17,816 nt of DNA from Aquimarina sp. (GCA_011524575.1 WTKB01000086.1:1-17816); one strand, 5' to 3'; counted from the stretch's first letter, positions 8,895 through 17,737 are shown. The notes: a model not told the origin generated them from the letters alone. Translations and numbers: made by a program.

Positions 8895-8925
8895 CAAATA
8901 TAACTGTAATTCTGTTGAATGACAA
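8895..8925 (-). promoter_or_regulatory. Promoter of the miaB operon
   Basis: On the minus strand, TTG (8923-8925) and a perfect TATATTTG (8895-8902) are separated by 20 bases, a full match to the Bacteroidota TTG / TAnnTTTG promoter. The predicted start is about 30 bases before the miaB ATG. Two TGTCA pentamers eight bases apart (8920-8924 and 8928-8932) overlap the upstream element and could bind a regulator. Confidence 0.7.
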
Positions 8926-8966
8926 AATGACAGCAATTTTGATTTTCATAAAATTATTTGTGAGTT

Positions 8967-9129
8967 ATACCAATTCTTGCTTAAAATTACTGTAAAATAA
9001 ATTAGAGGATTTTTTTATTTATACGTATTACAAAAATCAAGCATAGCCTTAGCTATGGTTTATTTTTGTAATAAAGTAGAAAGTAAAAAAGAATGATTTA
9101 TTACGGTCATTTTGAGTAAGAATTGGTAT
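8967..9129. repeat. Imperfect palindromic intergenic element, about 163 bp
   Basis: This element fills the middle of the 405-bp divergent gap between miaB and topA (8857-9261). The outer 9 bases pair perfectly (ATACCAATT at 8967-8975 with AATTGGTAT at 9121-9129). The next 20 pair at 16 positions, plus three that become G/U pairs in RNA. The centre has an 11-base match containing ATTACAAAAAT and a closing stem CATAGC (9042-9047) with GCTATG (9052-9057) around the loop CTTA. The arms between are looser and T-rich. It encodes no protein. The layout suits a MITE-like or REP-like element. The outer sequence recurs at the window's end. Confidence 0.7.
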
Positions 9130-9233
9130 TAATAGGCTTTACATTAGTGTTTTATATTTATTTAAGTAAGTGTTTAGAAAGGTGTAGTTTTATTTGTATC
9201 CTTTTAAAATTTATTAGAAGTAAAAAAATCAGT

Positions 9234-9241
9234 TATTTTTG
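9234..9241 (+). promoter_or_regulatory. Candidate -7 element of the topA promoter
   Basis: TATTTTTG is a perfect match to the Bacteroidota TAnnTTTG element, 20 bases before the topA ATG. No TTG lies at the right upstream distance (only TTA near 9211), so the -33 half is weak. The transcript leader would be very short. Confidence 0.4.
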
Positions 9242-9261
9242 TTGCAAACAATACAAGGGTT

Positions 9262-11760
9262 ATGGCAAGTAATTTAGTGATTGTGGAGTCTCCCGCAAAA
9301 GCAAAAACTATAGAGAAATTTCTAGGAAAAGATTATACTGTAGCGTCTAGTTTTGGACACATAGCAGATTTACCTTCAAAAGAACTAGGAGTAGATGTCG
9401 AAGGAGACTTCTTACCAAAATATGTGGTTTCTGAGGATAAAAAAGGTGTTGTTAAAAAACTTAAAACACTTTCTAAGAAAGTAGATACCGTATGGCTTGC
9501 AAGTGATGAAGATCGTGAAGGAGAAGCTATTGCATGGCATTTAGCAGAATCTTTAGATTTAGATAAAACCAAGACAAAGCGTATTGTTTTTCATGAAATT
9601 ACAAAATCTGCTATTCTAAAAGCTATTGATAATCCAAGAGATATTGATTATAATTTAGTTAATGCCCAACAGGCTCGACGTGTTTTAGATAGGCTTGTTG
9701 GTTATGAGCTTTCTCCAGTACTTTGGAGAAAGGTAAAAGGTGGACTTTCTGCAGGTAGGGTGCAATCCGTATCAGTACGCCTTATTGTGGAACGTGAACG
9801 TGAGATTAAAGGTTTTACCCCTAAGGCTTCTTATCGTATAGATGCAGAATTTAGTAATGTTAATGGAAAGCATTTTAAAGCAAAATTACCGAAGAATTTT
9901 TCAAGTAAAAAAGCTGCTGAGGAATTTTTAAATCAGAATATATCAGCTGTTTTTAATGTAGAAAATCTTACTAAAAAACCAGCTAAGAAGTTGCCAGCTG
10001 CTCCATTTACAACTTCTACCTTACAGCAAGAAGCAGCTAGGAAACTCTATTTTTCCGTTTCAAAAACAATGAATATGGCACAACGTCTCTATGAGGCAGG
10101 TCATATCACTTATATGAGAACTGATAGTGTTAATCTTTCTTCGCAAGCACAAGAAAGTGCAGCTAAAGAAATTGTTAATGCTTATGGTGAGGAATATTTA
10201 AAAAATAGGCAATACAAAGGAAAAACCAAAGGAGCTCAAGAGGCACACGAAGCTATTCGTCCAACAAATTTTTCTGCTCATAGTATCGATGCAGAGTATG
10301 ACCAACAACGTTTGTATGAACTTATTTGGAAACGAGCTATTGCTTCACAAATGAGTGATGCACAATTAGAGCGGACAAATGTTCGTATAGGAGCAGATAA
10401 ACATAATGAGGTTTTTACAGCTAATGGAGAAGTAATTACTTTTGAAGGTTTCTTAAAAGTTTACTTAGAGAGTAACGACGACGAAGAAGAAGAACAAGAT
10501 GGTATTCTTCCAGCAATGCATATTGGTGAAACACTTCTTAATTCTTATATTAAAGCTACAGAACGATTCACACGTCCTCCAAGTAGATATACAGAAGCTT
10601 CATTAGTGAAAAAATTAGAAGAATTAGGTATTGGAAGACCTTCTACTTATGCTCCTACTATTTCTACTATTCAGAACCGTAAGTATGTCGCTAAAGGGGA
10701 GGATGAAGGAGTTGTTCGAGATTATATTGAGATGCTTTTAAAGGCAGATAAATTTTCAGAAAGAAAACTCACTGAAAAAGTAGGGAGTAATAAAGGTAAG
10801 CTCGTTCCTACCGATGTAGGTATGGTAGTAAATGACTTTCTAGTATTGCATTTTTCTGCGGTATTGGATTTCAACTTCACAGCCAAAGTAGAGCAAGATT
10901 TTGATGAAATTGCTCTAGGAAACCAAGAGTGGACAGATGTGATTAAGGATTTTTATCACGATTTTCATCCTATTGTAGAGGATGTCGCTCAGAATGCAGA
11001 ACGTGAAGTAGGAGAGCGTATTTTAGGAGAAGATCCTCAGACACGAAAACCCGTTAGTGTGCGTTTAGGTAAGTTTGGACCAATGGTGCAAATAGGTTCT
11101 GTAGAAGATGAAGAAAAACCAAGGTTTGCAAGTCTTAATCCGGGTCAAACCTTGACTTCCATTACTTTTGAAGAAGCTATGAAACTTTTTGAGCTTCCAA
11201 AAGTGTTAGGTGATTTTCGAGATCTAGAAGTAGTAGTAGCTAATGGACGTTACGGCCCTTATATTAAATACGATGGTAAGTATATATCATTAGATAAAGG
11301 AGAGGATCCTATGCTTGTGAGTTTAGAACGTGCAGAGGAACTTATTTTACTTAAGGAAAAAGCAGACGCTCCTATATATCATCATGATGGACTTCCTGTA
11401 CAAAAAGGAGTAGGGCGTTTTGGTCCTTACTTAAAATGGAATGGGCTTTTTATTAATGTGAATAAAAAGTATGATTTTGATAATTTATCCGATCAGGATA
11501 TTGTAACACTTATTGAGCAGAAAAAGCAAAAGGAGATTGATAAGGTGATTCATCACTGGGAAGAAGAAGGTATTCGTGTAGAGAAAGCACGTTGGGGAAG
11601 AAGTAATATTATAAAAGGAAAGATAAAGATTGAACTTCCTAAAACTGTAGATGCTTCAAAACTTACTTTAAAAGAAGTTTTAGAGATTATTCAAGAAAAA
11701 GCACCTGCTAAAAAGAAGAAAACGACACGAAAGACCACTAAAAAGTCTAGCAAGAAATAG
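9262..11760 (+). CDS. topA: DNA topoisomerase I (type IA)
   Basis: Relaxes negative supercoils by cutting and passing single strands. It has 832 residues. The N-terminal TOPRIM domain shows LVIVESPAKAKTIEKFLG (from residue 5), with the catalytic Glu at position 9, and ASDEDREGEAIAWHL (80-94) with the metal-binding DxDxE. Next come the core RRVLDRLVGYELSPVLW and GLSAGRVQSV, and the active-site tyrosine Y284 in GHITYMRTDSVNLS. The C-terminus has no CxxC zinc-ribbon fingers. Instead it carries three short topoisomerase C-terminal repeats (GKFGPMVQIG, GRYGPYIKYDGKYISL, GRFGPYLKWNGLFINV) and a very basic tail, AKKKKTTRKTTKKSSKK, probably for DNA binding. The start fits the TOPRIM beginning exactly. 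The next gene follows after 24 bases, so the two are likely co-transcribed. Confidence 0.96.
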   Translation: MASNLVIVESPAKAKTIEKFLGKDYTVASSFGHIADLPSKELGVDVEGDFLPKYVVSEDKKGVVKKLKTLSKKVDTVWLASDEDREGEAIAWHLAESLDLDKTKTKRIVFHEITKSAILKAIDNPRDIDYNLVNAQQARRVLDRLVGYELSPVLWRKVKGGLSAGRVQSVSVRLIVEREREIKGFTPKASYRIDAEFSNVNGKHFKAKLPKNFSSKKAAEEFLNQNISAVFNVENLTKKPAKKLPAAPFTTSTLQQEAARKLYFSVSKTMNMAQRLYEAGHITYMRTDSVNLSSQAQESAAKEIVNAYGEEYLKNRQYKGKTKGAQEAHEAIRPTNFSAHSIDAEYDQQRLYELIWKRAIASQMSDAQLERTNVRIGADKHNEVFTANGEVITFEGFLKVYLESNDDEEEEQDGILPAMHIGETLLNSYIKATERFTRPPSRYTEASLVKKLEELGIGRPSTYAPTISTIQNRKYVAKGEDEGVVRDYIEMLLKADKFSERKLTEKVGSNKGKLVPTDVGMVVNDFLVLHFSAVLDFNFTAKVEQDFDEIALGNQEWTDVIKDFYHDFHPIVEDVAQNAEREVGERILGEDPQTRKPVSVRLGKFGPMVQIGSVEDEEKPRFASLNPGQTLTSITFEEAMKLFELPKVLGDFRDLEVVVANGRYGPYIKYDGKYISLDKGEDPMLVSLERAEELILLKEKADAPIYHHDGLPVQKGVGRFGPYLKWNGLFINVNKKYDFDNLSDQDIVTLIEQKKQKEIDKVIHHWEEEGIRVEKARWGRSNIIKGKIKIELPKTVDASKLTLKEVLEIIQEKAPAKKKKTTRKTTKKSSKK

Positions 11761-11784
11761 TAAATAGCTGTTTATTTCAAACTT

Positions 11785-12990
11785 ATGTTAGAATTTATAT
11801 GTCCAGTTTCTAAATCTCTTTTGGATTTTGTAGCTGATTTATCAGACCATCAGATAGGAAAAAAGATAACTTTTAAACGTTCTAATAATACGTTAGATGT
11901 TGATATTCTTGCTAAAAGTATTGTTTTTTTTTCTGTGGCTGAATTTCGGCAAGAAACTCCTGGTTTTCATGAAACCTATCGAGTTTCAAATACTGATTTT
12001 GATGCTGTAAGAAAATCTTTTTATAGTTTGTATCAAGGAGATTGGAATGTGCACTTAATTGATCTTGGATATGTAGAAATAGGAGAGACATGGAAAGATA
12101 CTCAGGTGATTGTTTCTCAGATTTTTAAAGCACTCATTGCTTTAGATGCTATACCTGTTTTACTCGGTGGTAGTCAGGAACTTGCCTACGGACAGTATAA
12201 AGCTTATCAAGAGTTAGATAAGATTGTCAATGTTGTTAATATTGATGCTCAGTTTGATATTGATTTTTCCGAACTTACTTCAGGCATTCTCACCAGAGAC
12301 ACAGGGAGTCCTTTAGATAAAGGATACATGGAAAAGATTTTAATTGAGGAGCCTTTTTGTTTGTTTAATTACTCAGTGATTGGCTACCAAAGTTATAAAG
12401 TGTCAGTTATTGATAGAGATATGTTTGATCAATTGTATTTTGATACACTTCGATTAGGCGAATTATGTAATGACCTTACACTTGCAGAGCCATTTTTAAG
12501 AGGGGCTGATATGGTCATTATGGATCTTAATGCAATGCAATCTAGTTTTTATGGAATAGCACCTAATGGTCTTACAGGTAGAGAGGTATGTGCACTTGCT
12601 AGGTATATAGGAATTAGTGAACAATTAACTAGTTTCGGGATTTATAACCTTCATAGTACTTATTTAAATGCTACTTCAGAGCAGTTATTTGCTCAAATTC
12701 TATGGTATTTTATCGAAGGCGTAAATTGTAGGTATAATGAAACAGAATTGTTAAAGAACGATGATTCTAGTTTTTTACACTATAAAGTTTTGATAGAAAA
12801 CGAATGTTTTTATTTTTATAAAAGTAAATTTACCCAAAGATGGTGGATGAAAGTCGAATATTTTCGAGGAAATGCAAGTAAATTTCCAATAGAGGCAATA
12901 TTAGCTTGCAGTTTTTCCGATTATGAGTTAGCTTGCAATCAAATCATTCCTGAAAGATGGTTTAAATCAAAGAAAAAATTTGAAATGTAA
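11785..12990 (+). CDS. Ureohydrolase (arginase/formimidoylglutamase) fold protein, probably inactive
   Basis: A 401-residue protein whose C-terminal two thirds align by motif with the arginase/agmatinase/formimidoylglutamase family, normally a binuclear Mn enzyme. The three metal-binding motifs are recognisable but altered. GGDHS is GGSQE (128-132), losing the first His. DAHxD is DAQFD (154-158), losing the second His but keeping both Asp. SxDxD is MDLNA (246-250), keeping the first Asp and changing the second to Asn. Three of six expected ligands are therefore replaced, which predicts no normal Mn2 centre. The frame is open with no stop, so the protein is kept by selection and not decaying. 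It lies 24 bases after topA and 69 before gldK. My recollection is that an 'arginase' or 'formimidoylglutamase' gene sits at this place in other Flavobacteriaceae. Residues 1-90 and the tail after 310 are not explained by the family. Its present job is unknown. Confidence 0.8.
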   Translation: MLEFICPVSKSLLDFVADLSDHQIGKKITFKRSNNTLDVDILAKSIVFFSVAEFRQETPGFHETYRVSNTDFDAVRKSFYSLYQGDWNVHLIDLGYVEIGETWKDTQVIVSQIFKALIALDAIPVLLGGSQELAYGQYKAYQELDKIVNVVNIDAQFDIDFSELTSGILTRDTGSPLDKGYMEKILIEEPFCLFNYSVIGYQSYKVSVIDRDMFDQLYFDTLRLGELCNDLTLAEPFLRGADMVIMDLNAMQSSFYGIAPNGLTGREVCALARYIGISEQLTSFGIYNLHSTYLNATSEQLFAQILWYFIEGVNCRYNETELLKNDDSSFLHYKVLIENECFYFYKSKFTQRWWMKVEYFRGNASKFPIEAILACSFSDYELACNQIIPERWFKSKKKFEM

Positions 12991-13038
12991 ATTTTTTTAT
13001 TATCTTTTCTGTTTATTAAACTAATGCACTTGTTAGAA

Positions 13039-13050
13039 CTAAAATTTTAG
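13039..13050. promoter_or_regulatory. 12-bp perfect palindrome before gldK
   Basis: CTAAAATTTTAG is perfectly palindromic and ends nine bases before the gldK ATG. It is flanked by TTAG (13033-13036) and CTAA (13051-13054), extending the symmetry with a two-base offset. It could be an operator, or a weak hairpin over the start site. AT-rich palindromes also arise by chance here. Confidence 0.3.
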
Positions 13051-13059
13051 CTAAAAAAT

Positions 13060-14448
13060 ATGATAAGTTCACGAATTATGTATAAATTATTAGTAGCAAT
13101 GTCCTCTGTTTTGATAGTTGCAACGAGTTGTACGCAGACCAAATCTGCTCAGCTTGTTGGAGTTAAGGGGAAATCTTGGCATCCAGAAAAACCATTTGGT
13201 ATGACTTTAGTACCAGGTGGTGCTTTTATTATGGGTAAATCTGATGATGATGCTCCAGGCCTTAAAAATGCACCTACCAAGACAGTAACAGTTCGTTCTT
13301 TTTACATGGATGAGACTGAAATTACCAATTCGGAATACAGACAATTTACAAAATGGGTTACAGATTCAATTACTCGTTTTGAACTTGCTAAACTTGCAGA
13401 TGATGTGGGGCAAACAACAGCAGAAGAGGAGGGTATAGGTTTATATTCTTTCAAAAATGCCATACCAGAAGAAGAAATGAGTGTCTATCAAAAATATATG
13501 AAAGACAACTATGAAGGACTTGGTGAAACAGGTTATGAAGGTAGGCTTTTAAATTGGGATGTAGATTTGGTTACTAATCCAGAGCAATTTCCAGATGAGT
13601 ATTATGCTGAAGTTATGGATTCTTTATATGTAAAATCTGAAGATTCTCATAATGGTATCAGACGTTTTAAGACTGAAAAACTTAAGTACGATTATAAATG
13701 GTATGATGTAGATGGTATTGCTAGGTCTAAGAGTAAAGATGTTTTAAAGTACATGAAACGAGAGGCTTATCCAATATATCCAGATACAACAGTATGGATT
13801 CGTGATTTTAATTATTCTTATAATGAGCCAATGCATGATCAGTATTTCTATCATACAGCCTATGATAATTATCCTGTAGTTGGTGTAAGTTGGAAACAAG
13901 CTAAGGCATTTTGTAATTGGAGAACAAAATTTTATAATGACCATAGAGGTGTAAAAAAGGATAGGGCTTCAAGTTGGAGATTACCTACCGAAGCAGAATG
14001 GGAGTATGCTGCTCGTGGTGGTTTAGAGTCAGCTTCTTACCCTTGGGGTGGGCCTTATACTAAAAATGATAGAGGATGCTTCTTAGCAAACTTTAAACCT
14101 ATGAGAGGTGATTATGCAGCAGATCAGGCATTGTATACTGTAGAAGCTCGTTCTTTTGATCCTAATGATTATGGTTTGTATAACATGGCGGGTAATGTTT
14201 CAGAATGGGTAGGTTCTACTTATGATCCTGCATCTTATGAATATATTTCTTCAATGAATCCAAACTCTAATGATCTAAGTAACACACGTAAAGTAGTTCG
14301 TGGAGGGTCTTGGAAAGATGTAGCTTATTTTTTACAGGTAAGTACTCGTGATTATGAGTATGCAGACTCAGCAAGAAGCTATATTGGATTCCGTACAGTT
14401 CAAGACTATATGGGAACAGACATCACTAACGGAACAACAACTAATTAG
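13060..14448 (+). CDS. gldK: Gliding motility / type IX secretion lipoprotein GldK
   Basis: Outer-membrane lipoprotein that forms the periplasmic ring of the T9SS with GldN (PorK in Porphyromonas). The 462-residue length is normal. A lipoprotein signal ends IVATSC, with the lipid-bearing Cys at residue 24; translation could also start at Met7. The mature part is a formylglycine-generating-enzyme/sulfatase-modifying fold: GMTLVPGGAFIMG (47-59), RSFYMDETEITNSEYRQF (79-96), VVGVSWKQAKAFCNWR (273-288), WRLPTEAEWEYAARGG (306-321), YGLYNMAGNVSEWVG (371-385) and VRGGSWKD (413-420), ending YIGFRTVQD. The paired catalytic Cys of true FGE are not evident, consistent with a structural role. A family-specific insertion spans about 105-265. 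First gene of gldKLMN. Confidence 0.97.
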   Translation: MISSRIMYKLLVAMSSVLIVATSCTQTKSAQLVGVKGKSWHPEKPFGMTLVPGGAFIMGKSDDDAPGLKNAPTKTVTVRSFYMDETEITNSEYRQFTKWVTDSITRFELAKLADDVGQTTAEEEGIGLYSFKNAIPEEEMSVYQKYMKDNYEGLGETGYEGRLLNWDVDLVTNPEQFPDEYYAEVMDSLYVKSEDSHNGIRRFKTEKLKYDYKWYDVDGIARSKSKDVLKYMKREAYPIYPDTTVWIRDFNYSYNEPMHDQYFYHTAYDNYPVVGVSWKQAKAFCNWRTKFYNDHRGVKKDRASSWRLPTEAEWEYAARGGLESASYPWGGPYTKNDRGCFLANFKPMRGDYAADQALYTVEARSFDPNDYGLYNMAGNVSEWVGSTYDPASYEYISSMNPNSNDLSNTRKVVRGGSWKDVAYFLQVSTRDYEYADSARSYIGFRTVQDYMGTDITNGTTTN

Positions 14449-14569
14449 TGCCTTTACTTTTTAGAAAATAGTAAAATAAAGTAGTTTTTTTTTAGACTTA
14501 TTATTATTTATAAGTTTTAAAATTACTTCGTTAACATTAGATTATAATATTATAAATTTTTAATAAATC

Positions 14570-15205
14570 ATGGGAAAATCAAAAACAGGTAAGAGACTTA
14601 TGAATATGGTGTACGGTATTGGTGCATCTGTAGTAATTTTAGGAGCTTTATTCAAAATTTTACATTGGCCTTTCGGTAACGAAATGCTTATGATAGGTCT
14701 TATTACTGAGGCTTTTATATTCTTTATATCTGCATTTGAATCTATTGATGAGGAGTATGATTGGAGTATTGTTTATCCAGAACTTGCAGGTGCTGCTCCT
14801 TCTTCTAAGAAAGAGAAAGTAGCTATCAAAGACGAAAAACAAATGCTTTCTCAAAAATTAGATGACTTACTAAAAGAAGCAAGAATTGATGCAAATCTGA
14901 TGGAGAGTCTTGGGAGAAGTATTCGTAATTTTGAAGGTGCTGCAAAAGGAATTAGTTCTACAACAGATAGTATTGCAGCACATAAAAAATATAGTGAAGA
15001 AATGGGACTTGCTGCCACTCAAATGGAGTCTTTAAATAGTCTTTATAAAACACAGTTACAGTCACAAGAACAGCAAACAAAAGCAAATCAAGCTATGGCT
15101 CAAAATGCTACGATGTTAAAAGAGCAAATGGAGAGTTTGGCATCGAATTTGTCTTCATTAAATGGAGTTTATGGAGGAATGCTTTCTGCAATGAATAGAA
15201 AATAA
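14570..15205 (+). CDS. gldL: T9SS motor subunit GldL
   Basis: Inner-membrane, proton-driven motor protein that works with GldM. It has 211 residues with two transmembrane helices near the N-terminus (about 12-31 and 39-56) and a cytoplasmic remainder with coiled-coil character. E47, within the second helix in ITEAFIFF, is the likely counterpart of the membrane glutamate shown to be essential for proton flow in Flavobacterium johnsoniae GldL. LHWPFGNEML between the helices is typical of the family. The start follows an AT-rich 121-base gap after gldK, larger than the other gaps in the cluster. The gap includes a 14-bp AT-only palindrome (14542-14555), but I see no good promoter or terminator there. 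Confidence 0.97.
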   Translation: MGKSKTGKRLMNMVYGIGASVVILGALFKILHWPFGNEMLMIGLITEAFIFFISAFESIDEEYDWSIVYPELAGAAPSSKKEKVAIKDEKQMLSQKLDDLLKEARIDANLMESLGRSIRNFEGAAKGISSTTDSIAAHKKYSEEMGLAATQMESLNSLYKTQLQSQEQQTKANQAMAQNATMLKEQMESLASNLSSLNGVYGGMLSAMNRK

Positions 15206-15259
15206 TTGTTAGGTTTATTTTAAAAAACTTAAAAGCAATTAAATTAAATAATAACAATT

Positions 15260-16834
15260 ATGGCAGGAGGTAAATTATCACCAAGACAAAAGATGATTAA
15301 TCTGATGTATTTGGTTTTTATTGCAATGATGGCAATGAATATGTCTAAAGAAGTGTTATCTGCTTTTGGACTTATCAATCAAAAACTGATACAATCAAAT
15401 GTAAGAGCAACGGATAGAAATACTTCTTTTATGGAGCAACTTGCTCAAAAAGTAGAAGAGCAACCAAAAAAGTTTAAACCAGAGATGGAGAAAGCTAAGG
15501 TTGTTAATAGTATTTCTAGCGATTTAGATACTTATATTAAAGACCTTAAAGGTCTTATGCTTGAAGGCATGACTGATGAGGACAAGAAGAATTATGAAAC
15601 CATGGATAAAGATGTGTTCTTAGGAGAATATTTCTTTGCAAATGGAGTGGTTACTGAAAAAGGTAAAGAATTTGTTTCTAAGATTGGTACTTATAAAAAT
15701 GAAATGATAAAACTTCTTTCTCCTGTAGAAGGAGGTCCTAAAGACCAAACTGATTTCTCTGAAATTATTGATTCGATCAAAGCTGATTTCTCAACAGAAG
15801 ATGAGACTACAAAAGACGGTCTAAAGCTAGATTGGTTAACCTATAATTATAAAGGTTTTCCTAAGATAGCTTCTCTTACTAAGTTAACTCAAATTCAGGC
15901 AGACATAAAGAAGAACCAGTCTGAAATTTTATCAAACATCTTAAGTGGTAAATTAAAGTCTGAGATATCTTTAAATAATTTTGATGCTATTGTAGTAGCT
16001 GATAAAACTGCCTTTTTTCCAGGAGAGCGTTTTAAAGGTAAGATTGTACTAGGTAAAAACGATAAAACATTGAAAGCTCATAAAGTAGTTATTAATGGTC
16101 GTACGCTTCCAGAAAGTTCGATGAAAGAAGGACAAACTATTTTAAACTTTCCTGTAGGTAATGTTGGAGAGAAATCTATCAAGGGGGAATTTCAGTTTAT
16201 AGAAAATGGTAAGACCATTAAAATTCCTGTAAAAAGTTCTTATTCTGTAATTCCAAAGCCTAATTCTGCGGTTATTGCCGCTGATAAAATGAATGTTGTT
16301 TACCGTGGTGTAAAAAACCCAATGACTATTTCTATGCCAGGGGTTTCATCTATTTATGCTTCAGCATCAGGACTTAGCAAAGTAAGTGCTGGAAAATATA
16401 CTATGGATCCAACAAGTTTAAAGCAAAGAGAGGTAACTATTAGTGTTACAGGAAAGCTTTCTAATGGTGAAAAAGTTAGTGATAGTAAAAAATTTAGGAT
16501 TAAAGATATTCCTAGACCAGTTGGTACAGTTCGTGGGGAAGATGGTTCTGTTAAAATGAGCAAAAGTTCTCTTGCAATTACAACAGTTGGTGCTTCACTT
16601 CCTGATTTTGATTTTAATCTAAAATTAAATGTTACAGGATTTAAGATTAAAGTTCCTGGTCAACCAACGGTAAGAGTTTCTGGAAATAAAATGGATAGTC
16701 GTGCAAGTTCAGCTATTAAAAGAGCTAAAAGAGGACAATCTGTACAGATATTTGACATTAATGCAAAGTTAGCTTCAGGTGGATCTTATCGAGTTAAAAA
16801 GGTTTCTCCTGTAATTATTGAATTAACGAATTAA
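15260..16834 (+). CDS. gldM: T9SS motor subunit GldM
   Basis: Inner-membrane protein with one N-terminal helix in the membrane and a long periplasmic shaft that carries motor torque from GldL to the GldK/GldN ring. The 524-residue length is normal. The N-terminus, MAGGKLSPRQKMINLMYLVFIAMMAMNMSKEVLSAF, is the family signature, with the membrane helix at about 13-30. The helical region (about 35-220) corresponds to domain D1. Three beta-sandwich-like domains follow; the strand patterns YSVIPKPNSAVIAADKMNVVYRGVKNPMTISMPG and the C-terminal FKIKVPGQPTVRVSGNKM are characteristic. It is 54 bases after gldL and 12 before gldN. Confidence 0.98.
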   Translation: MAGGKLSPRQKMINLMYLVFIAMMAMNMSKEVLSAFGLINQKLIQSNVRATDRNTSFMEQLAQKVEEQPKKFKPEMEKAKVVNSISSDLDTYIKDLKGLMLEGMTDEDKKNYETMDKDVFLGEYFFANGVVTEKGKEFVSKIGTYKNEMIKLLSPVEGGPKDQTDFSEIIDSIKADFSTEDETTKDGLKLDWLTYNYKGFPKIASLTKLTQIQADIKKNQSEILSNILSGKLKSEISLNNFDAIVVADKTAFFPGERFKGKIVLGKNDKTLKAHKVVINGRTLPESSMKEGQTILNFPVGNVGEKSIKGEFQFIENGKTIKIPVKSSYSVIPKPNSAVIAADKMNVVYRGVKNPMTISMPGVSSIYASASGLSKVSAGKYTMDPTSLKQREVTISVTGKLSNGEKVSDSKKFRIKDIPRPVGTVRGEDGSVKMSKSSLAITTVGASLPDFDFNLKLNVTGFKIKVPGQPTVRVSGNKMDSRASSAIKRAKRGQSVQIFDINAKLASGGSYRVKKVSPVIIELTN

Positions 16835-16846
16835 TACCCATAAATT

Positions 16847-17737
16847 ATGGTTTTTAAGAACACATTATTTTTGGTTTTGGCAACCACATTTACATCGTTT
16901 TGTTTTGCTCAAACTAACGTTTTGAACGTTACTGAGCCAGATCAAATAGGTGTGCGTACTCAAAGTCAGTTAGAAAAGGATAACGATAAACCTTTAGAGT
17001 ATGGATATGTAGATGACAGAGATGTACTTTGGGCAAAGACGACTTGGGAGATTATAGATCTTGATGAGCGTGTTAATTTTCCATTATATTATCCAATAGA
17101 TACTATGAATATTGGTAAAGATCGAAGATCTTTATATGATGTACTAGTTAAAGGTATCAAAACTGGAAAGATTGAAAATGTGTATTCTGATTCGTACTTT
17201 ACAGAAAAGAGAACATTAAGCGATATTAGTGCAAGTTTAAAAAGAGTTGATACCACAGATTATGGTATTGAACAGATTAATGCAGGTGAAGCTGTTTCAG
17301 CAGAATATATAGATACTCGAGAGATTACCTCTCAAGATATTTTAGAATATCACATAAAGGGTCTTTGGTATTTTGATAAGAGACAAGGTGAACTTCGTTA
17401 CCGACTTTTAGGAATTGCTCCTGTTGCACCAGATGTGAATTTCTTGGATGATGATGAACCAGATTTAGTACCACTTTTCTGGGTATTCTATCCGGATGCT
17501 CGAGAGATTTTACATTCAGCTAAGGCCTTTAATAGTAAAAATACATTAAAACCTATTTCCTTTGATCATTTATTGAATTCAAGACGTTTTAGTAGTATTA
17601 TTTATAAAGAGGATAATGAACTCGGTGACCGTAAGGTTGAGGATTACATAAATGATAATTCATTATTACAACTTATAGAAAGTGAACGAATCAAAGAAAG
17701 TATTCGAGATTTTGAACAAGATATGTGGAATTATTAA
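16847..17737 (+). CDS. gldN: Gliding motility / type IX secretion protein GldN
   Basis: Periplasmic partner of GldK in the T9SS ring (PorN). It has 296 residues. A Sec signal peptide, MVFKNTLFLVLATTFTSFCFA, ends with predicted cleavage before Q22. The mature protein has the family blocks RDVLWAKTTWEIIDLDERVNFPLYYPID, RRSLYDVLVKGIKTGKI, YFDKRQGELRYRLLGIAPVAPDV, PLFWVFYPDAREILHSAKAFN and SFDHLLNSRRFSSIIYKEDN. The start is 12 bases after gldM, so the two are co-transcribed. The hairpin at 17767-17802 follows the stop. Only one gldN is present in the window; the tandem paralogue gldO found in F. johnsoniae does not follow here. Confidence 0.97.
   Translation: MVFKNTLFLVLATTFTSFCFAQTNVLNVTEPDQIGVRTQSQLEKDNDKPLEYGYVDDRDVLWAKTTWEIIDLDERVNFPLYYPIDTMNIGKDRRSLYDVLVKGIKTGKIENVYSDSYFTEKRTLSDISASLKRVDTTDYGIEQINAGEAVSAEYIDTREITSQDILEYHIKGLWYFDKRQGELRYRLLGIAPVAPDVNFLDDDEPDLVPLFWVFYPDAREILHSAKAFNSKNTLKPISFDHLLNSRRFSSIIYKEDNELGDRKVEDYINDNSLLQLIESERIKESIRDFEQDMWNY

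Noticed and set aside
14449..14569. Internal terminator or promoter between gldK and gldL
   Set aside because: The sequence is AT-rich with a T run and a 14-bp AT-only palindrome, but has no stable GC-containing stem and no TAnnTTTG element.
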